Assembly (NCBI GenBank): GCA_021018995.1
Contig: CM037596.1
Coordinates: 70,702,867 to 70,766,866, forward strand
Direction of reading: 5' to 3'
Source: Chloranthus sessilifolius
Lineage: Eukaryota; Streptophyta; Magnoliopsida; Chloranthales; Chloranthaceae
Length of the DNA stretch: 64,000 bases
Shown here: piece by piece, positions 1 through 11,921 of the stretch
How positions within the stretch are numbered: the first letter of the stretch is position 1
Layout of the letters: every line of letters starts with the position of its first letter
Translations under genes and position numbers: made by a program
Notes under the pieces: generated by a model
The model's database searches: none
What the model was told of the DNA's origin: nothing
What the model saw: the letters and a program-made list of their open reading frames with translations, nothing else

Positions 1-1620
1 TTACACTAACTAAGTATACCTATCAATGGTGCACGGGAGAAAAACAATAGACCACTTGCTTTTATTTGTATTTTATTTGCCTATGTAAGTCCAAAGCCTT
101 GTGAATGTTGCATGATATCCCAGCCCAAAAATGTAGCTTAAACTAAACAGCTGCATATAGCTTTAATTGGTCTTAATATAACCAAGAAGGAAGGAGTCGC
201 TATTAGATAAACTTTTGTTGGTTTACCTGTAAAAGACAAATGCAAGTAAGCCTGGTTTTGTATATACACACACAAAACATAACTTGTTCTGGGTTATAAA
301 CAAGAAGACCCTGGATTTTTATTTTATTTTTATCTTGTCTTTTCTATAATACACTACTAATGTAGTGTTGGTTTACTGGAATTTAACTCAAGTAGCTTAT
401 AAGCTACTTCTATCCGCTTTAAACTCCACGACTCTGATGAGTCATATCGCGAGAGCATGCACGGAAAGTCAAATGACCTGTTATAAGATCCCAAGACAAA
501 GTCATGCATCTTCCCCGTTTCAAAAATCCTTGTGACTATACCCTACACAGCCAACGTTTTAGCCATCTTGAGTCTGTTTATGAGTCTTTTGTTAACAAAT
601 GAAGGTAATTTTCGTGAAGATCAACAAACAAGCTTGTAATATTCATACACTTCTACTCCGTTTCTGCTCCGTTTTTGAGATCAATAAACATAACAATCGA
701 TGGTCGAGTACTACAAATTCACCAAAAGGTATGCTAACGATTTCATTTAAAATAAAGGGTCATCATAGAGACTACGTTGAACTTGAGCCTTGAATTCAAC
801 AAGTGTACTTGAAGCCGAGTGCAGATTTCTACACTTCGAATATGCATAGTAGATCTGTGGACTTGATAGAGTGCAGATTGCAGATTCGGAGTTTTAAAAG
901 CTATCGAAATATATATTTAAAATCTATAGAAATCTGCTGAAATTATACATGTATATATATATATATAATATATATATATATAAGTCAGGGACGGAACAAC
1001 AGATCAAAAGGCCAAGAAGAAACCCAGCTGAAGCCCGGAAAGCCAAGCTTGCCGCGGCAACCTCAAGGGGTTGCAGCGGGAATACACACTGCTGAGTGGC
1101 TTGCCGTGGCAACCTCCTCCAACTTTGGGTTTTGAACTTTGGGCTGTGCCTCTTGTGCATTCGGACCTTGGGTCCACATGAGTTCAGGTAAATACCTGAT
1201 GAGGTCTTGGTGCACTGAGTATCACCTATAGACTATTAGTTTTTAAAATAAATCTATTTTTCTTAGATATGGTGCCACATGGAGCACTTAAACAATTTTG
1301 AAGAATTTGAAGAGATGGATTTGCATGATGTTATCGGATGACTAAAAGTGCATCGACGACAACACGTGTAAGATTCAACGTACACAGGTAGGGAATCTGT
1401 GTTGGTATTTTAGAATGATATAAGTATGTCACTTAACTTTCATAGAAGCTTTGATAAGTATGCATGTATGCACTGATCAGTATAATAGAAGAAAAATATG
1501 ATTTTTTGTATTTGAACTGATAAGCTTGATTTAATATGAAATAAATGGACTTGATTAGCCATTAAACTGATGCTAATATGAGCATCAATAGTATCTAGTA
1601 CATATTGCATAAATCAGAAA
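1..1620 (+). repeat. Element B 5' LTR, left portion
   Basis: Aligns by eye along its whole length with 23521-25200 of the B 3' LTR, with scattered substitutions and a few indels. It contains a TA microsatellite (about 948-981) and the TTGCCGCGGCAA palindrome cluster. It ends at the AGAAA that was duplicated when A inserted. Beyond its role as LTR no gene is visible; the short open frames here are chance. Confidence 0.9.
1048..1113. repeat. Palindrome cluster TTGCCGCGGCAA, B 5' LTR
   Basis: Degenerate copies of the perfect palindrome TTGCCGCGGCAA (with TTGCAGCGG and TTGCCGTGGCAA variants). The matching place in the 3' LTR (24574-24687) has an additional inserted unit, so the cluster changes copy number. 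Confidence 0.75.
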
Positions 1621-1831
1621 TGTAATATCTCGAAAAGTTGAGCGTTTAACTTTGACCTCGGGAACCGTGCCCGATTGGTCATAGGGTTGACCAAGTTATG
1701 ATCAAACAATGCACTCATGGAGTGATGAACTGAAGTGGTGCGAATGTGACCTAAGTGTAGAGTATAGTGTTAAGTTACAGTCACATACACCTATCTCTGG
1801 TATATGCGCTTAACACCGAAACCAAAGAGAG

Positions 1832-1839
1832 GATATAAG
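1832..1839 (+). promoter_or_regulatory. TATA-like box of element A LTR
   Basis: GATATAAG lies about 210 bases into the LTR, ahead of a purine-rich GAGAGA tract (1876-1912). Placement fits a U3 promoter, but no transcription start can be shown from sequence. The 3' LTR has the same motif near 12133. Confidence 0.4.
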
Positions 1840-2200
1840 GGTTTAATAACCCTAGATCCCTTTTGTTTTGGCTATTGAAGAGAGAGTTAAGAAGAGAGAG
1901 AGAAAGAGAAGGAGATTAATTTTCAAGGAGTTATTGTGGTTGGTTTGGAAGGAAGATTGAACATTTAATGTCGGATTTCAACGCATGAGGCGCCGTTGAA
2001 GTAAAAGTTGGAACCCTAGCCATTCCAATCTAGATCTTAATCAATTTGAGATTGATTGAAGGTGAGTTTTAAATTGAAGTTAATGCATAGATTTAAATGA
2101 TTAAATTCGGTCAAGTACGGTTAAAAGGATAGATTAAAGGCTTAGAAAAGAAGGGGAAAAGATTTGGAAGAACAGCCCGAAAGGGGGCTGAATCTGACCA

Positions 2201-2618
2201 AATCGATTAATTGAAATTGGGATTCGATTAATCGATTTTGGCCCAGAAGTTGAAAAGTCATGGATGCCCGATTTCGATTAATCGAATTGGATTTCGATTG
2301 ATCGATTTGGAAGGTCGATTAATCGATTTGGAAATCGACTAATCGATTGGGTACCTCCAGTGGCTGGAGAAACAAGACCTGGGGAAATCGACTAATCGAG
2401 TTGGGGAATCGATTAATCGACTTTGGATTTTGATTAATCGATTTGGGATCGACTAATCGATTTCGGACTTTCGACCACTTGATTTGAGAATCGACCTTAC
2501 TATGTTGGAGATTTCGATTAGTTGATTTTGGGAATCGATTAATCGATTTGGACTTCGATTAATCAATTTTGGGAATCGATTAATCGAATTGTGTTTCGAT
2601 TAATCGATTAATCGACTT
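2201..2618. repeat. TCGATTAATCGA palindrome array, A 5' LTR
   Basis: More than a dozen copies of TCGATTAATCGA and near variants (TCGACTAATCGA, TCGATTGATCGA), separated by short G/T-rich linkers such as TTTGG or TTGGGAA. The same array, with one extra unit pair, sits at 12501-12974 in the other LTR. Confidence 0.9.
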
Positions 2619-3641
2619 TGGCAGTTTTACTTGACTTTATAGTTTTACTTTGAGATTCATGGGGGGTCTAGGACCTTCTTCATTACATCTTTAGTGATGT
2701 ATTGCATGTGTTATGATGTACCATAGGTGGTACATGTGAAAGTGAGCATAAGGAGCCGTGTGGGACCTTGATGCTTAGACCTTCAGAGAATTGAGGTAGG
2801 GAACACCTTGAACATGTACTTTAATTGTAAGAGCATGTATGTAGTGATATATTTATCATAATTGAAAATGTTTTAACTATGAAAAGCTTTGTAAAAATGA
2901 GTGTGTGTATGACACCAAGAATGTAATAAAGGCATCTGTGTGATGCGAGTAACTAAGATCAAGTAATCTAATGAGAATGAGACATCCCCAGGGGATGAGA
3001 AAGTAATAAAGGCATCAGTGGATGCGAGTAAGTTATACGTCTCAGGGATGTAAATGTGATTGAATAATTATTGTTGAGGCCTAACTGATATAAGATAGCA
3101 CTTTACACGGTGGACAACTATATGTAAAGCACATGTTATTTTTGTTATTTGAGGTTTGATTAGGATACCCCACCGACATGGCGGGATACCCACGACTGAC
3201 TCAGCAGGATATCCGTGACAGATATGGCGGCCAATCCATACACTAGTGCGGAGGTCTATCCGTACACAGTAAGCACAACCCAGGGATGTTGAGATGAGTT
3301 TTAACCCCGCCGCCTATTGAGAAAGGGGCTTGGGTCGTATTCCTAGGGAATACATTTTAACAACTGTCTATTTAGACGACGATGAAGGGTATCTCATCGG
3401 GGCTCGATGCTATATTACTCGGGGATTACTTAAGTTGAAGATTTAAGTTTTGCTTTAGGCCTGTTCAGTGTCATTCATGATAATTCTACAGTAAAGTAAG
3501 ACATGCAAATTTTCAGTAAACTTGAATGCAAATCATCAGCTTTTAAACTGTTTTTCTAGCAAATGCATAGACACATCATGCTTGAATATCATGGAATATA
3601 TGTGAGATTTTAATTTATATGTTCATTGTGTTGTTCCCTAT

Positions 3642-3660
3642 TGAGCTAGGATGTAGCTCA
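3642..3660 (+). promoter_or_regulatory. Conserved LTR hairpin
   Basis: TGAGCTA-ggatg-TAGCTCA can form a 7-bp stem. Equivalents occur at the same relative LTR position in B, D, E, F and G, with differing loop sequence, so the stem rather than the loop is kept. An RNA or protein-binding role is inferred only. Confidence 0.6.
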
Positions 3661-3681
3661 CCCTTTAGACTATACGTCGCA

Positions 3682-3786
3682 GGTCCTTTGTTAGCATCAG
3701 CTGAGGCTTCGGGAGATGTAGATCCGGGTGATTCGGATTATGTGCCTGGAGACGAGTTGGAGCCTCCTCCCGAGGACTTCTTCTAG
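3682..3786 (+). other. Acidic peptide-coding stretch in A 5' LTR
   Basis: Right after a CGCAG (acceptor-like) lies an open stretch of about 34 codons, acidic and ending ELEPPPEDFF then stop. The 3' LTR copy (about 14038-14142) stays open with a few amino-acid changes. Similar tails occur in the B, E and F LTRs. It could be a 3' exon for transcripts spliced into the LTR, or compositional chance; no start codon belongs to it. Confidence 0.5.
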
Positions 3787-4155
3787 GAGACTCTGCTGTG
3801 TACTTTGACAGAGAGTAGTTTTTGAGAGCAGATTTGTACGGCTTGGTATGCCAAGCCTTTATTTTGTTAAAACAATGTAATTAAATTGATTTATTTCTTT
3901 TGGCGAACCATCTGGGGTGATCTGTTTATCACCGATGGTTCGGATCGGTTCTCTGTTCATGCAGTGGCATGAAAGTAGAACTGTCTTTTGTTTGTGCCAG
4001 TTGGGCACATTAACTTTTCTGCTTTATGCAGTTAATTATTTATTTCTTTATTATTGCTTATTATACCAATGTTCCGTGCATAGTTTTGGGGCACGGTCTG
4101 GAGGATCGTGCTGATGGCACGAGTTTCGGGGTACCAAAATTCGGGCTGTCATAGT

Positions 4156-4166
4156 TGGTATCGAAG
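4156..4166 (+). other. Primer-binding site, element A
   Basis: TGGTATCGAAG two bases after the 5' LTR resembles the initiator-tRNA-Met primer site (canonical TGGTATCAGAGC) used by Tekay/Del elements. Confidence 0.75.
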
Positions 4167-4244
4167 TATTTTCTTTTAGAAACTCTGACGATCATTCTTT
4201 TGTCAGAGCATAGGGACTTCTGCTAATGAAAACTTTGTTTTCAC

Positions 4245-5586
4245 GTGCAGACTGTTATATTTCCTAGAGGAAGGGGCCGACCCAGGGGCGGCCATAGTAG
4301 GAGCTTACGTAGTCGAGATGATTTTATCTCGGACGCGAATAGAGAGCCTATAAGAGATGGAGGGGCTTCTGGCAGTGGTGGCCAAGGGAACCAAGATCAG
4401 AGAGAGAATCACGATCGAGATCGTCAGGATCAAGATCAAAGAGAACAAGAGAGGGTTAGAGAACGAAACGAGGATAGAGAGGAGCGTCAAAGGATGATGC
4501 ACACCGTGGAGATAATGGCAGCTGCTATGGCTCAACAGGCAGCATCCTTGGCAGCTCATACAGCTCATGAGCAGCATCAGCCACCAACACCTCCAGTGGC
4601 TCCAACACCGCCAGTGTCTTCAGCTTTTACTGAGTTTAGGAGGATGAGACCTCCTAGCTTTTCAGGACAGGCAGACACTATGGTAGCTAAAAACTGGTTA
4701 AGTAAGATGGAGAAGGTTTTTAGTGTACTCACTTGTACAGAGGACGAGAGCGTCCATCGGGTAGCCTACATGTTAGACGGGGAGCCTGGGCCTTGGTGGA
4801 AGTCCGTTTCTAGGACTAGGGCTTAGGAGACCCCAGACATGCCTTGGACATGGGACGAGTTCGTCGAGGAATTCAACAAGCAGTATTTTCCAGAGGTGGT
4901 GAGGAACCAGATGGAAATTCAGTTTTTACAATTGGTGCAAGGGAAGATGAATGTGAGAGCGAAGAGATTTCAGCAATGATTGAAGCCGGACGTGAGGGGA
5001 GGAGTAGCACCATTCCAACTGAGGACCTATGGTGAGGTCATAAGCAAAGCGCTCATAGTGGAGGAAGAAAATAATAATAAATACCATCAGAGAGAGCAAC
5101 AAGGAAGGTGGAGTACGGACCAGAGCAGAACGGGGAATTATGAACCGGTGAACAAAAAGTCGAGGTTCATATCAAACAATCAAAAACTACCATTCCAGGG
5201 AAGTTATGGGAGACCGACGCAGTAGGCCAATCAGCAAAAATTCCCATTGCTTGCGTCGGGGAGGCCGATAAGATACGAGAGCCCTGCTATTACTACCGGA
5301 GCGACAGTTACATAGGGGTTCTCACGAGCAGCTTCTTCCACACCTCGTGAGACTTATGCCAAGTGTGGCAAGTCTCATAGGATAGCTGACTGTAGGCAAG
5401 GAACTCGGGGTTGTTTTAGATGTGGCAAGGTGGACCACTTGATCAAAGAGTGCCCTAAGATGAACAAAGGGAAGACGGCTTCAGCTCCTATTCCACGACC
5501 TATACAAGCAAGGAAGCCGATCGTCCAAGGGAGAGCCTACGCAGTCACAGCTCAAGAGGCTCAGAATACAAATGACGTGATTCAAG
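4245..5586 (+). pseudogene. gag: Element A gag region
   Basis: Capsid/nucleocapsid region. The N-terminal part is rich in Arg, Gly, Asp and Gln. It is followed by the Tekay capsid signature around RMRPPSFSGQ (about 4645) and WW near 4795. The nucleocapsid end has a CCHC knuckle (CFRCGKVDHLIKECP, about 5411-5455) preceded by a second Cys/His cluster. Shares this order with B and E. Broken at several places; fossil. Confidence 0.85.
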
Positions 5587-5730
5587 GTGAGCTTTCTTTT
5601 AAATAAAGAATTTCAATTCTTGAAATTTTTAGATAGAGAAGGTGCATCTATATATAAATATAAGAAAAACTTGCATGTGATAAATTCTAGTATGATAATA
5701 AACACTATATATATGTCCATGTATGGTTAG
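5587..5730 (+). other. GT...AG-bounded spacer between gag and pol, element A
   Basis: AT-rich 144-bp spacer starting CAAG|GTGAGC and ending GGTTAG|GTAC. B (17065-17241) and E (59385-59521) have unrelated-looking spacers of similar size with the same GT and AG borders at the same place. Ogre/Tat elements are known to carry a spliced intron at the gag-pro junction; use here is inferred. Confidence 0.5.
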
Positions 5731-8700
5731 GTACGTTACAAATATATAAGAAGGGAAGCGACGTGACATACGAAGCTCAAGTGTTGATTGACCCGGGGTC
5801 TACCTACTCATTTGTTATCCCTCGCTTCACGAAGAGGATGAAAGTCGACCCAGAGGAGTTAGACTTCGTCTTAACCGTGACTGTTCCTACTGGGAATGCG
5901 GTTGATACCGAAAAGGGTTGCAACTCTGTGATCGTGAGGGTCATGGATGGAGATGTCTCTGAGCTACCGGCGAACCTAATTCTGTTAGACATGCAAGGAT
6001 TCGACGTGATCCTTGGCATGGATTGGTTATCGACTCACTGTGCGATGGTAGATTGCAAGAATAATGTCGTCATCTTCAGACCCAATAAGAGGAGATCATT
6101 TAGATTTCGAGGAGAGAGGTCAACACACCTACCACTTATCTCGGTAGTTAGGGCCGAGCGATTGATCAGAAAAGGGTGTAGTGGATACTTGGCATTTTTG
6201 AAGGAGCATAAAGAGGAGAAGAATGTTATCTCTGAGATAGCAGTTGTGCGAGACTTCGCTGATGTATTTCCGGAGGAATTACCCGAATTACCTCCAGAGA
6301 GAGAAGTAGAATTCACCATTGACTTAGCACTAGGAACGGAGCCTGTTTCTAAAGCACCATATAGAATGGATCCAACTGAGTTGAAGGAGTTGAAGGAGCA
6401 GTTACAAGAACTAATGGACAAGGGGTTTGTTAGATCGAGCGTGTCTCCATGGGGAGCATCGGTCTTGTTTGTAAAGAAGAAAGACGGGTCAATGCGTCTG
6501 TGCATTGACTATCGACAATTGAACAAACTTACAATTAAAAATTGATACCCTTTGCCTAGGATAGATGACCTGTTTGATCAACTGCATGGAGCAAGGTATT
6601 TCTCCAAGATCGATCTGAGATCTGGATATCAATGCTTGAGAGTCGCCCTAGCATCATTCATGGATTTGATGAATAGGGTGTTTAAACCACACCTAGACTC
6701 TTGTGTCGTAGTGTTTGTTGACGACATCCTGATCTATTCAAAATCAGAAGAAGAGCACGAGAAGCACTTGAGAATAGCCCTACAGACTCTACGTGAACAC
6801 CAATCATACGCCAAGCTCAGCAAGTGTGAGTTTTGGTTAGAAGAAGTTAGCTTTTTGGGACATGTTGTCTCAAAGCTTGGTGTCACTGTAGATCCAGCAA
6901 AGATCGAAGCAGTAGTGAATTGGGAGCAACCAAAGACCGTGACCGACATCCGCAGTTTCCTTGGATTGGCGGGTTACTATCGATGTTTCGTTGAGGGTTT
7001 TTCAAAGATATCAGGACCACTCACGAGACTTACATGGAAAGATGCAAGGTTTGAATGGAGTGAGGCATGCGAGAAGAGTTTTTAAGAATTCAAGAAGAGA
7101 CTCACTTCAGCTCCAGTGTTAGCTATTCCTTCAGGCAGTGGAGGGTTTGTAGTGTATAGCGATGCTTCGTATACTGGTTTGGGCTGTGTGCTTAATCAGC
7201 ACAAAAAGGTGATAGCGTATGGGTCGAGATTGTTGAAAGACCATGAGAAGAATTATCCGACACTTGACCTAGAATTAGCAGCGGTCATTTTCGCGCACAA
7301 GATTTGGAGACATTACTTGTACGGTGAGACGTTTGAGATTTTCACCGACCATAAGAGGCTCAGATATCTGTTTACACAGAAGGAACTAAACATGAGGCAG
7401 TGCAGATGGATGGAGTTTCTCAAGGACTATGACTGTTCTATACAATACCATCCAGGCAAGGCTAATGTAGTGGCCGATGCCTTGAGTCAGAAGAGCTCAG
7501 CTCAGTTGGCTAGTCTAATTTTGGGTATGCACCGATGGAAGTTATTTGAAGATCTAGCACTATATGATGCAAACATCGAGTCACAAGCTACAGGAGCCTT
7601 CTTGGCTAATATCTTAGTGAGACCGATAATATTTGAGCATATCCATGAACTACAGATGAAAGACCCGACGCTAACTAAGATTCATCAAGATGTAACTGAA
7701 GGCATTGGATCTGAGTTCTAGATCAAGGAGGATGGTTCCTTATTGTTCAAGGGCCGTCTTTGCATTCCGGACAATGCCGATTTGCGGCGAACAATTTTGG
7801 ATGAATCACACAAATCAAGCTATGCTATCCACCCGGGAAGTACAAAGATGTATCAAGATTTGAAAAAGAATTACTAGTGGAGAGGCTTGAAACAAGATGG
7901 GGTAGAGTACGTGTGGCGGTGTTTGACGTGCCAACAAGTGAAGATCGATCATAGACATCCCACAGGCCTATTGTAGCCTCTACCTATACCGGAATGGAAG
8001 TGGGAATCGATCTCTATGGACTTTATCGTTGGGCTACCGTGTACTGCAAATAAGTACAATGCCATTTGGGTAGTGGTCGATCGATTGACCAAGTCAGCGC
8101 ACTTCTTGCCTTACAACATGATGTACACGACGGGAAGACTAGCAGAGCTGCATATGAAAGAGATTGTCCGTTTGCATGGGATTTCGAGTAGCATTGTTTT
8201 AGACCGTGACCCATTGTATACATCAAAGTTTTGGAAGAAATTTCAAGAAGAAATGGGAATGCGACTAGATTTCAGTACGGCATTCCATCCACAAACTGAC
8301 GGACATACTGAGAGGGTCAATTAGATCATTGAGGACATGCTTAGGGCATGCATGTTAGAATTACAAGGATCGTGGGATCAACACCTGCCGTTGATTGAGT
8401 TTGCATACAACAACAGTTTTTAGACGAGCATTGGGATAACACCATATGAAGCACTTTATGGACGGTGATGTAGATCGCCCATCAATTGGGAGGAAACGGG
8501 TGAGAAATTTGTTTTGGGACTCGAAATACTTGAAGATAATGCCACCTATGTTCGGCTGATAAGGGCAAAACTCAAAGCGGCTCAGAGCAGACAGAAAAGC
8601 TACGCCGATATCAAGCGGACGAGAGTAAACTTCAATGTGGGTGAACATATGTTTGTGAAAGTGTCACCTATGAAGGGGGTGATGAGGTTTGGAAAGAGAG

Positions 8701-9062
8701 GGAAGCTAAGTCCCCGCTATCTTGGACCGTTTGAAGTTTTGGGTCGAGTAGGGGAAGTTGCGTACCGCATTGGATTACCACCGTTGTTTAATCAGGTACA
8801 CAATGTGTTCCATGTATCTATGCTTAGGAAGTACCTTAACGACCCTGATCACGTGTCGAGCGGTCAATCATTCGAGATGCATGAGGACATGACTATGATT
8901 GAAGAGCCGATGGAGATTTTGGATCGAAAGAAACAAGTATTGCGAACAAAAGTGATTCCATTAGTACTTGTTCGATGGAAGCACCATCCGGCCGAGGAAG
9001 CTACATTGGAACGAGAGGCCGACGTAAAAGAACAATATCCGAACTTGTTTGCGACAGCTTGA
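5731..9062 (+). pseudogene. pol: Element A pol region (protease, RT, RNase H, integrase, chromodomain-like end)
   Basis: Protease active site DPGSTYSF (about 5791), then RT with the catalytic FVDD (about 6713-6725) and LTIK. RNase H contains YSDAS (about 7156) and FTDHK. Integrase has the HPGSTKMYQDL zinc-region signature (about 7832), a D,D-35-E core beginning MDFIVGLP (8016) and ending GHTERVN (about 8324). The GPF/VLGRVGEVAYR and HNVFHVSMLRKY blocks follow, then a chromodomain-like end VRWKHHPAEEATLE (about 8970). This order and the chromodomain identify a chromovirus. Broken at several places; fossil. Confidence 0.9.
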
Positions 9063-10145
9063 GAGTCAAAATTGTATCACCACAAGCATGTTTGCGGATT
9101 TAAATTATATGTTGAAATTAAATGCCGATCTTTTGATCAGTTCATTCAAGAGAAACAATTTTATCCACATAGCGTTCCTAATGCAATGTTAAATGCCGTG
9201 ATGATGTATTTTATAGAACCAATGACCAATTGGTCATATTTTATCAAGGAACCAAAAGAAACAGAAAACTTTAAAAAATTTAAAGAATCTGATCTAAACC
9301 GATCAATCGATTTGGGAATTCGATTAATCAATTTTGGTCGATTAGTCGACTGGCATGTGCCAGTGAGTGGAAATTTAATGGGGATTTAGGAAATGAAAGA
9401 AGTAAAATTTTGATTAATCGGTTTGGGTTTCGATTAATCGATTTTGGATTTTGATTAATCGATCTTGAGATTCGATTAATCGAGTAACTTAAGAAATTTA
9501 GAAAATTTTGAAGAATGATATACAATTTCGATTAATCGAAGTAAAATTCGATTAATCGATTTGGGATTTTGATTAATCGAATTGGAGGTTCGACTAATCG
9601 AGTCACTTAAGAATTTTGAGAAAAATTTGAAGGACCTTACGATTTCGATTAATTGAAGTGAAATACGATTAATCGATTTTGGGATTTTGATTAATCGACT
9701 TGGAGTTTCGACTAATCGACTGGCTCACACCAGTGAGCTCCAAAACTTAAAAATTTAAATGACTATGATTTCGATTAATCGAAATGGTTTCAATTAATCG
9801 ATTTTGAGTTTCGATTAATCGATTTTGGAAATCGATTTCGCGCGGCTGAACCTAGTTTTGAAACTCGATTAATCGACTTTGGAAATCGATTAATCGAATC
9901 GGGGTCTATATATATAAATCGAAGGGGATTTTTCCCCATTTGAAATCTTGGGGTTTTGTGTTCTTGCGCATCACTTCGCTTTCTTCTCCAACTGACTGAG
10001 CAACATAGGGTTTTTGGGCATTTCGGATCGATTTCGAATCGAAATCACGTGACATTGGGTCGAATACCTAAGGTAAAACCCTAGTTTTCTCTTCTTTTCC
10101 ATTTCAAACCACATAAACCCTAGTTTTTGTGAGTTTTCACCTAAA
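9063..10145 (+). other. Spacer between pol and extra ORF of element A
   Basis: No gene is visible. It is AT-rich at first, then occupied from about 9301 to 9902 by the palindrome array. A TATATATAAAT near 9908-9918 and a pyrimidine-rich stretch lie between the array and the start of the extra ORF, as if this were a separate promoter and leader. Confidence 0.6.
9301..9902. repeat. TCGATTAATCGA palindrome array ahead of the extra ORF, element A
   Basis: About twenty copies or near-copies of TCGATTAATCGA with TTTTGG/TTGGA linkers. This is the same motif as in A's own LTRs, although the surrounding sequence is not an LTR copy. It ends about 240 bases before the ATG of the extra ORF. Confidence 0.88.
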
Positions 10146-11632
10146 ATGCCGCCTAAAACGCGTTTGTCTTCGAAGAAGGCAACGTCTAAGCTTCCGGTCC
10201 GGCGTAAGAACGCCGCACCGCCACCACCCACCCCATCACCGGTGAGGACTCCATCACCGTCGGCATTGGATACCACATCTGGTTCAACAACCGCGTCTTC
10301 GCGCTAGTCTTCGCCAAAGCCACCACCACCCACCAATATACTCCAACCCAATGAATGGTGGGCGGCTAAAACTTTTGAAATCGAGTACATTATCGATGAA
10401 ACCCTGTTTACAAACCCCGATGTATCGGGCGAGACCCAATGGGCTCATAATTACCTTGTAAAGGCCGGTCTCGGCAACATCTTGAAACCAATTCGCGGGT
10501 CCTACTACCCTAGATTGGTCCGATTATTTTACCAAGGGCTCATGGAGGGACCTACCGATGACATAGTCACGACCAAGATAGAGGGTCGTGACTACACTTT
10601 CACTCGTCGCCACATTCACGAGGTCCTAGAGTGCCATTTGGACTTTGTCCCCGAGACCACCCTCTTCCCACCCTTCGAGGAAGAGGTGAGATTTGAAGAA
10701 ATAATGACCCGGATGACAAATGGGAAAAAGGGGTCGGGAGCCTCCATTAGGAGGGTCGACCTTCCCCACTACATGTGGATGCTTGATTTCATAATAGAGT
10801 ACAACCTATACCCGTTACGTCACGACACCGAGCGGGTGGAAAAGGTGCAACAGGCACTCTACGCGGCCTTCTGTGGCCATTGGTTTGATGCCACTATGGT
10901 CATCCTCGAGGGGATGAGATACATCAAGGGCAAGTTGATGAAGGGCAATTTGAGGCCCAAGGAGAAGATGCCATATGCTCACCTCATTTCGAGCATGCTG
11001 GAGTGTTATTCAAATGCTCCAGAGTACGCCATATCGCCCTATGAGGAGAGGGCTACGGACCCCGTGAAGACCTTCTCAAATTATTCATGGGGACATAGCT
11101 ACAATTTACTTAAGAGGACCCTACCGGCTCCGGGTCCAGCACCAGCACCAGTAGCACCACCACATCAGGACCCACCCGTGGGGGGAGCACACCCCATTGA
11201 GCCACCAGCGGAGGGGGCACCACCGCCTCGCCTACGCCGCCAGCGCAATCTGCGGCAGCTACACCGACTTCTTCATATCGCTGGCGAGCAACTTGCCAGG
11301 CGCCTACGATAGAGGATGTGTTGGCCAGGATGGAGGCCAACAACGAGAGGATGAACCGACGGATGAACTTTTTGATATACCACACTCTACAGTACATCTA
11401 TCCGTTGGACTACTAGCAGCGCCTAGCACTAGAGGAGGCATGGACTGCGGGTCGGACTGCCTTCCATATGGGTGCAGTTTTCCATGCGAGCACATCTGCT
11501 GCCGATACATCTGGCTCGATGCCCCAGCAGCCCGAGCAGCCTACGGAGACGACCCAGCCACCACTGGAGCTGCCAGTTCCGTCAGAGCAGCCCACCCCTC
11601 CATCAGATCAGCCAGGAGAGGGGACAGCATGA
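10146..11632 (+). pseudogene. Element A extra ORF (putative plant transposon-protein-like)
   Basis: Starts ATG at 10146 (MPPKTRLSSK), with a basic, Pro/Ser-rich N-terminus. A globular middle follows with YYPRLVRLFYQGL (about 10500-10540), then a Pro-rich, low-complexity C-terminus ending GEGTA. The YYPRLVRLFY motif recurs in the extra ORF of B (about 21740). I recall a Pfam family named 'putative plant transposon protein' with this kind of sequence in such positions; unverified here. There is no clear signal peptide or membrane helix, so an envelope role is unsupported. Broken at a few places; fossil. Confidence 0.7.
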
Positions 11633-11921
11633 GCGCCTGACGATAGTTTTCTTTTGTGATCATTTTGCATATTTTGTATTGTCTTGTTCAAACTCTAAAT
11701 TGTAACTATAAAAAACAGTTGAAGAAACTTGTATATTTTGAAAAATGTAATGGAATGCAGATTCATTTTTTTTTATGTACTTGCGTTAGTTTTGTTTTCT
11801 CGCACTGTGTGATGTGAATTTCACTTTCGTGAGTGACTACGTGACACCGCTGTGTGCGGGGTACCACACCCGAGCGCCCTTGGGTTATTTTCGAGGATAA
11901 AAATTCCCAAGGTGGGGAGAA
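11633..11921 (+). other. Element A 3' untranslated region and polypurine tract
   Basis: Noncoding. It ends with an inverted-repeat sequence like that of B and E (TTTTCGAGGATAAAAATT) and the polypurine tract AAGGTGGGGAGAA (11909-11921) directly before the 3' LTR. Confidence 0.8.

Larger units (their letters stand above)
1621..4153 (+). repeat. Element A 5' LTR
   Basis: Begins TGTAATATCTC and ends at GTCATA directly before the primer site; pairs with 11922-14508. In order it holds a TATA-like GATATAAG near 1832-1839, the palindrome array (2201-2618), tandemly similar stretches around 2930-3050, a hairpin (3642-3660), and a short acidic peptide-coding stretch ending at 3786. Confidence 0.92.

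Noticed and set aside
430-475. CTGATGAG followed by GGAAAGTC in B LTR, hammerhead-ribozyme-like
   Set aside because: Stem II does not pair and the conserved core is incomplete; the 3' LTR copy changes the core (CCGATGAG).
3917-4114. Open frame of 65 codons near the A LTR end, repeated at 14272-14469
   Set aside because: Present twice only because it lies in both LTRs; hydrophobic, AT-rich, and without coding features.
10482-11312. Extra ORF of A as a retroviral-type envelope gene
   Set aside because: Position is env-like, but no signal peptide, furin-type site or membrane anchor is visible.
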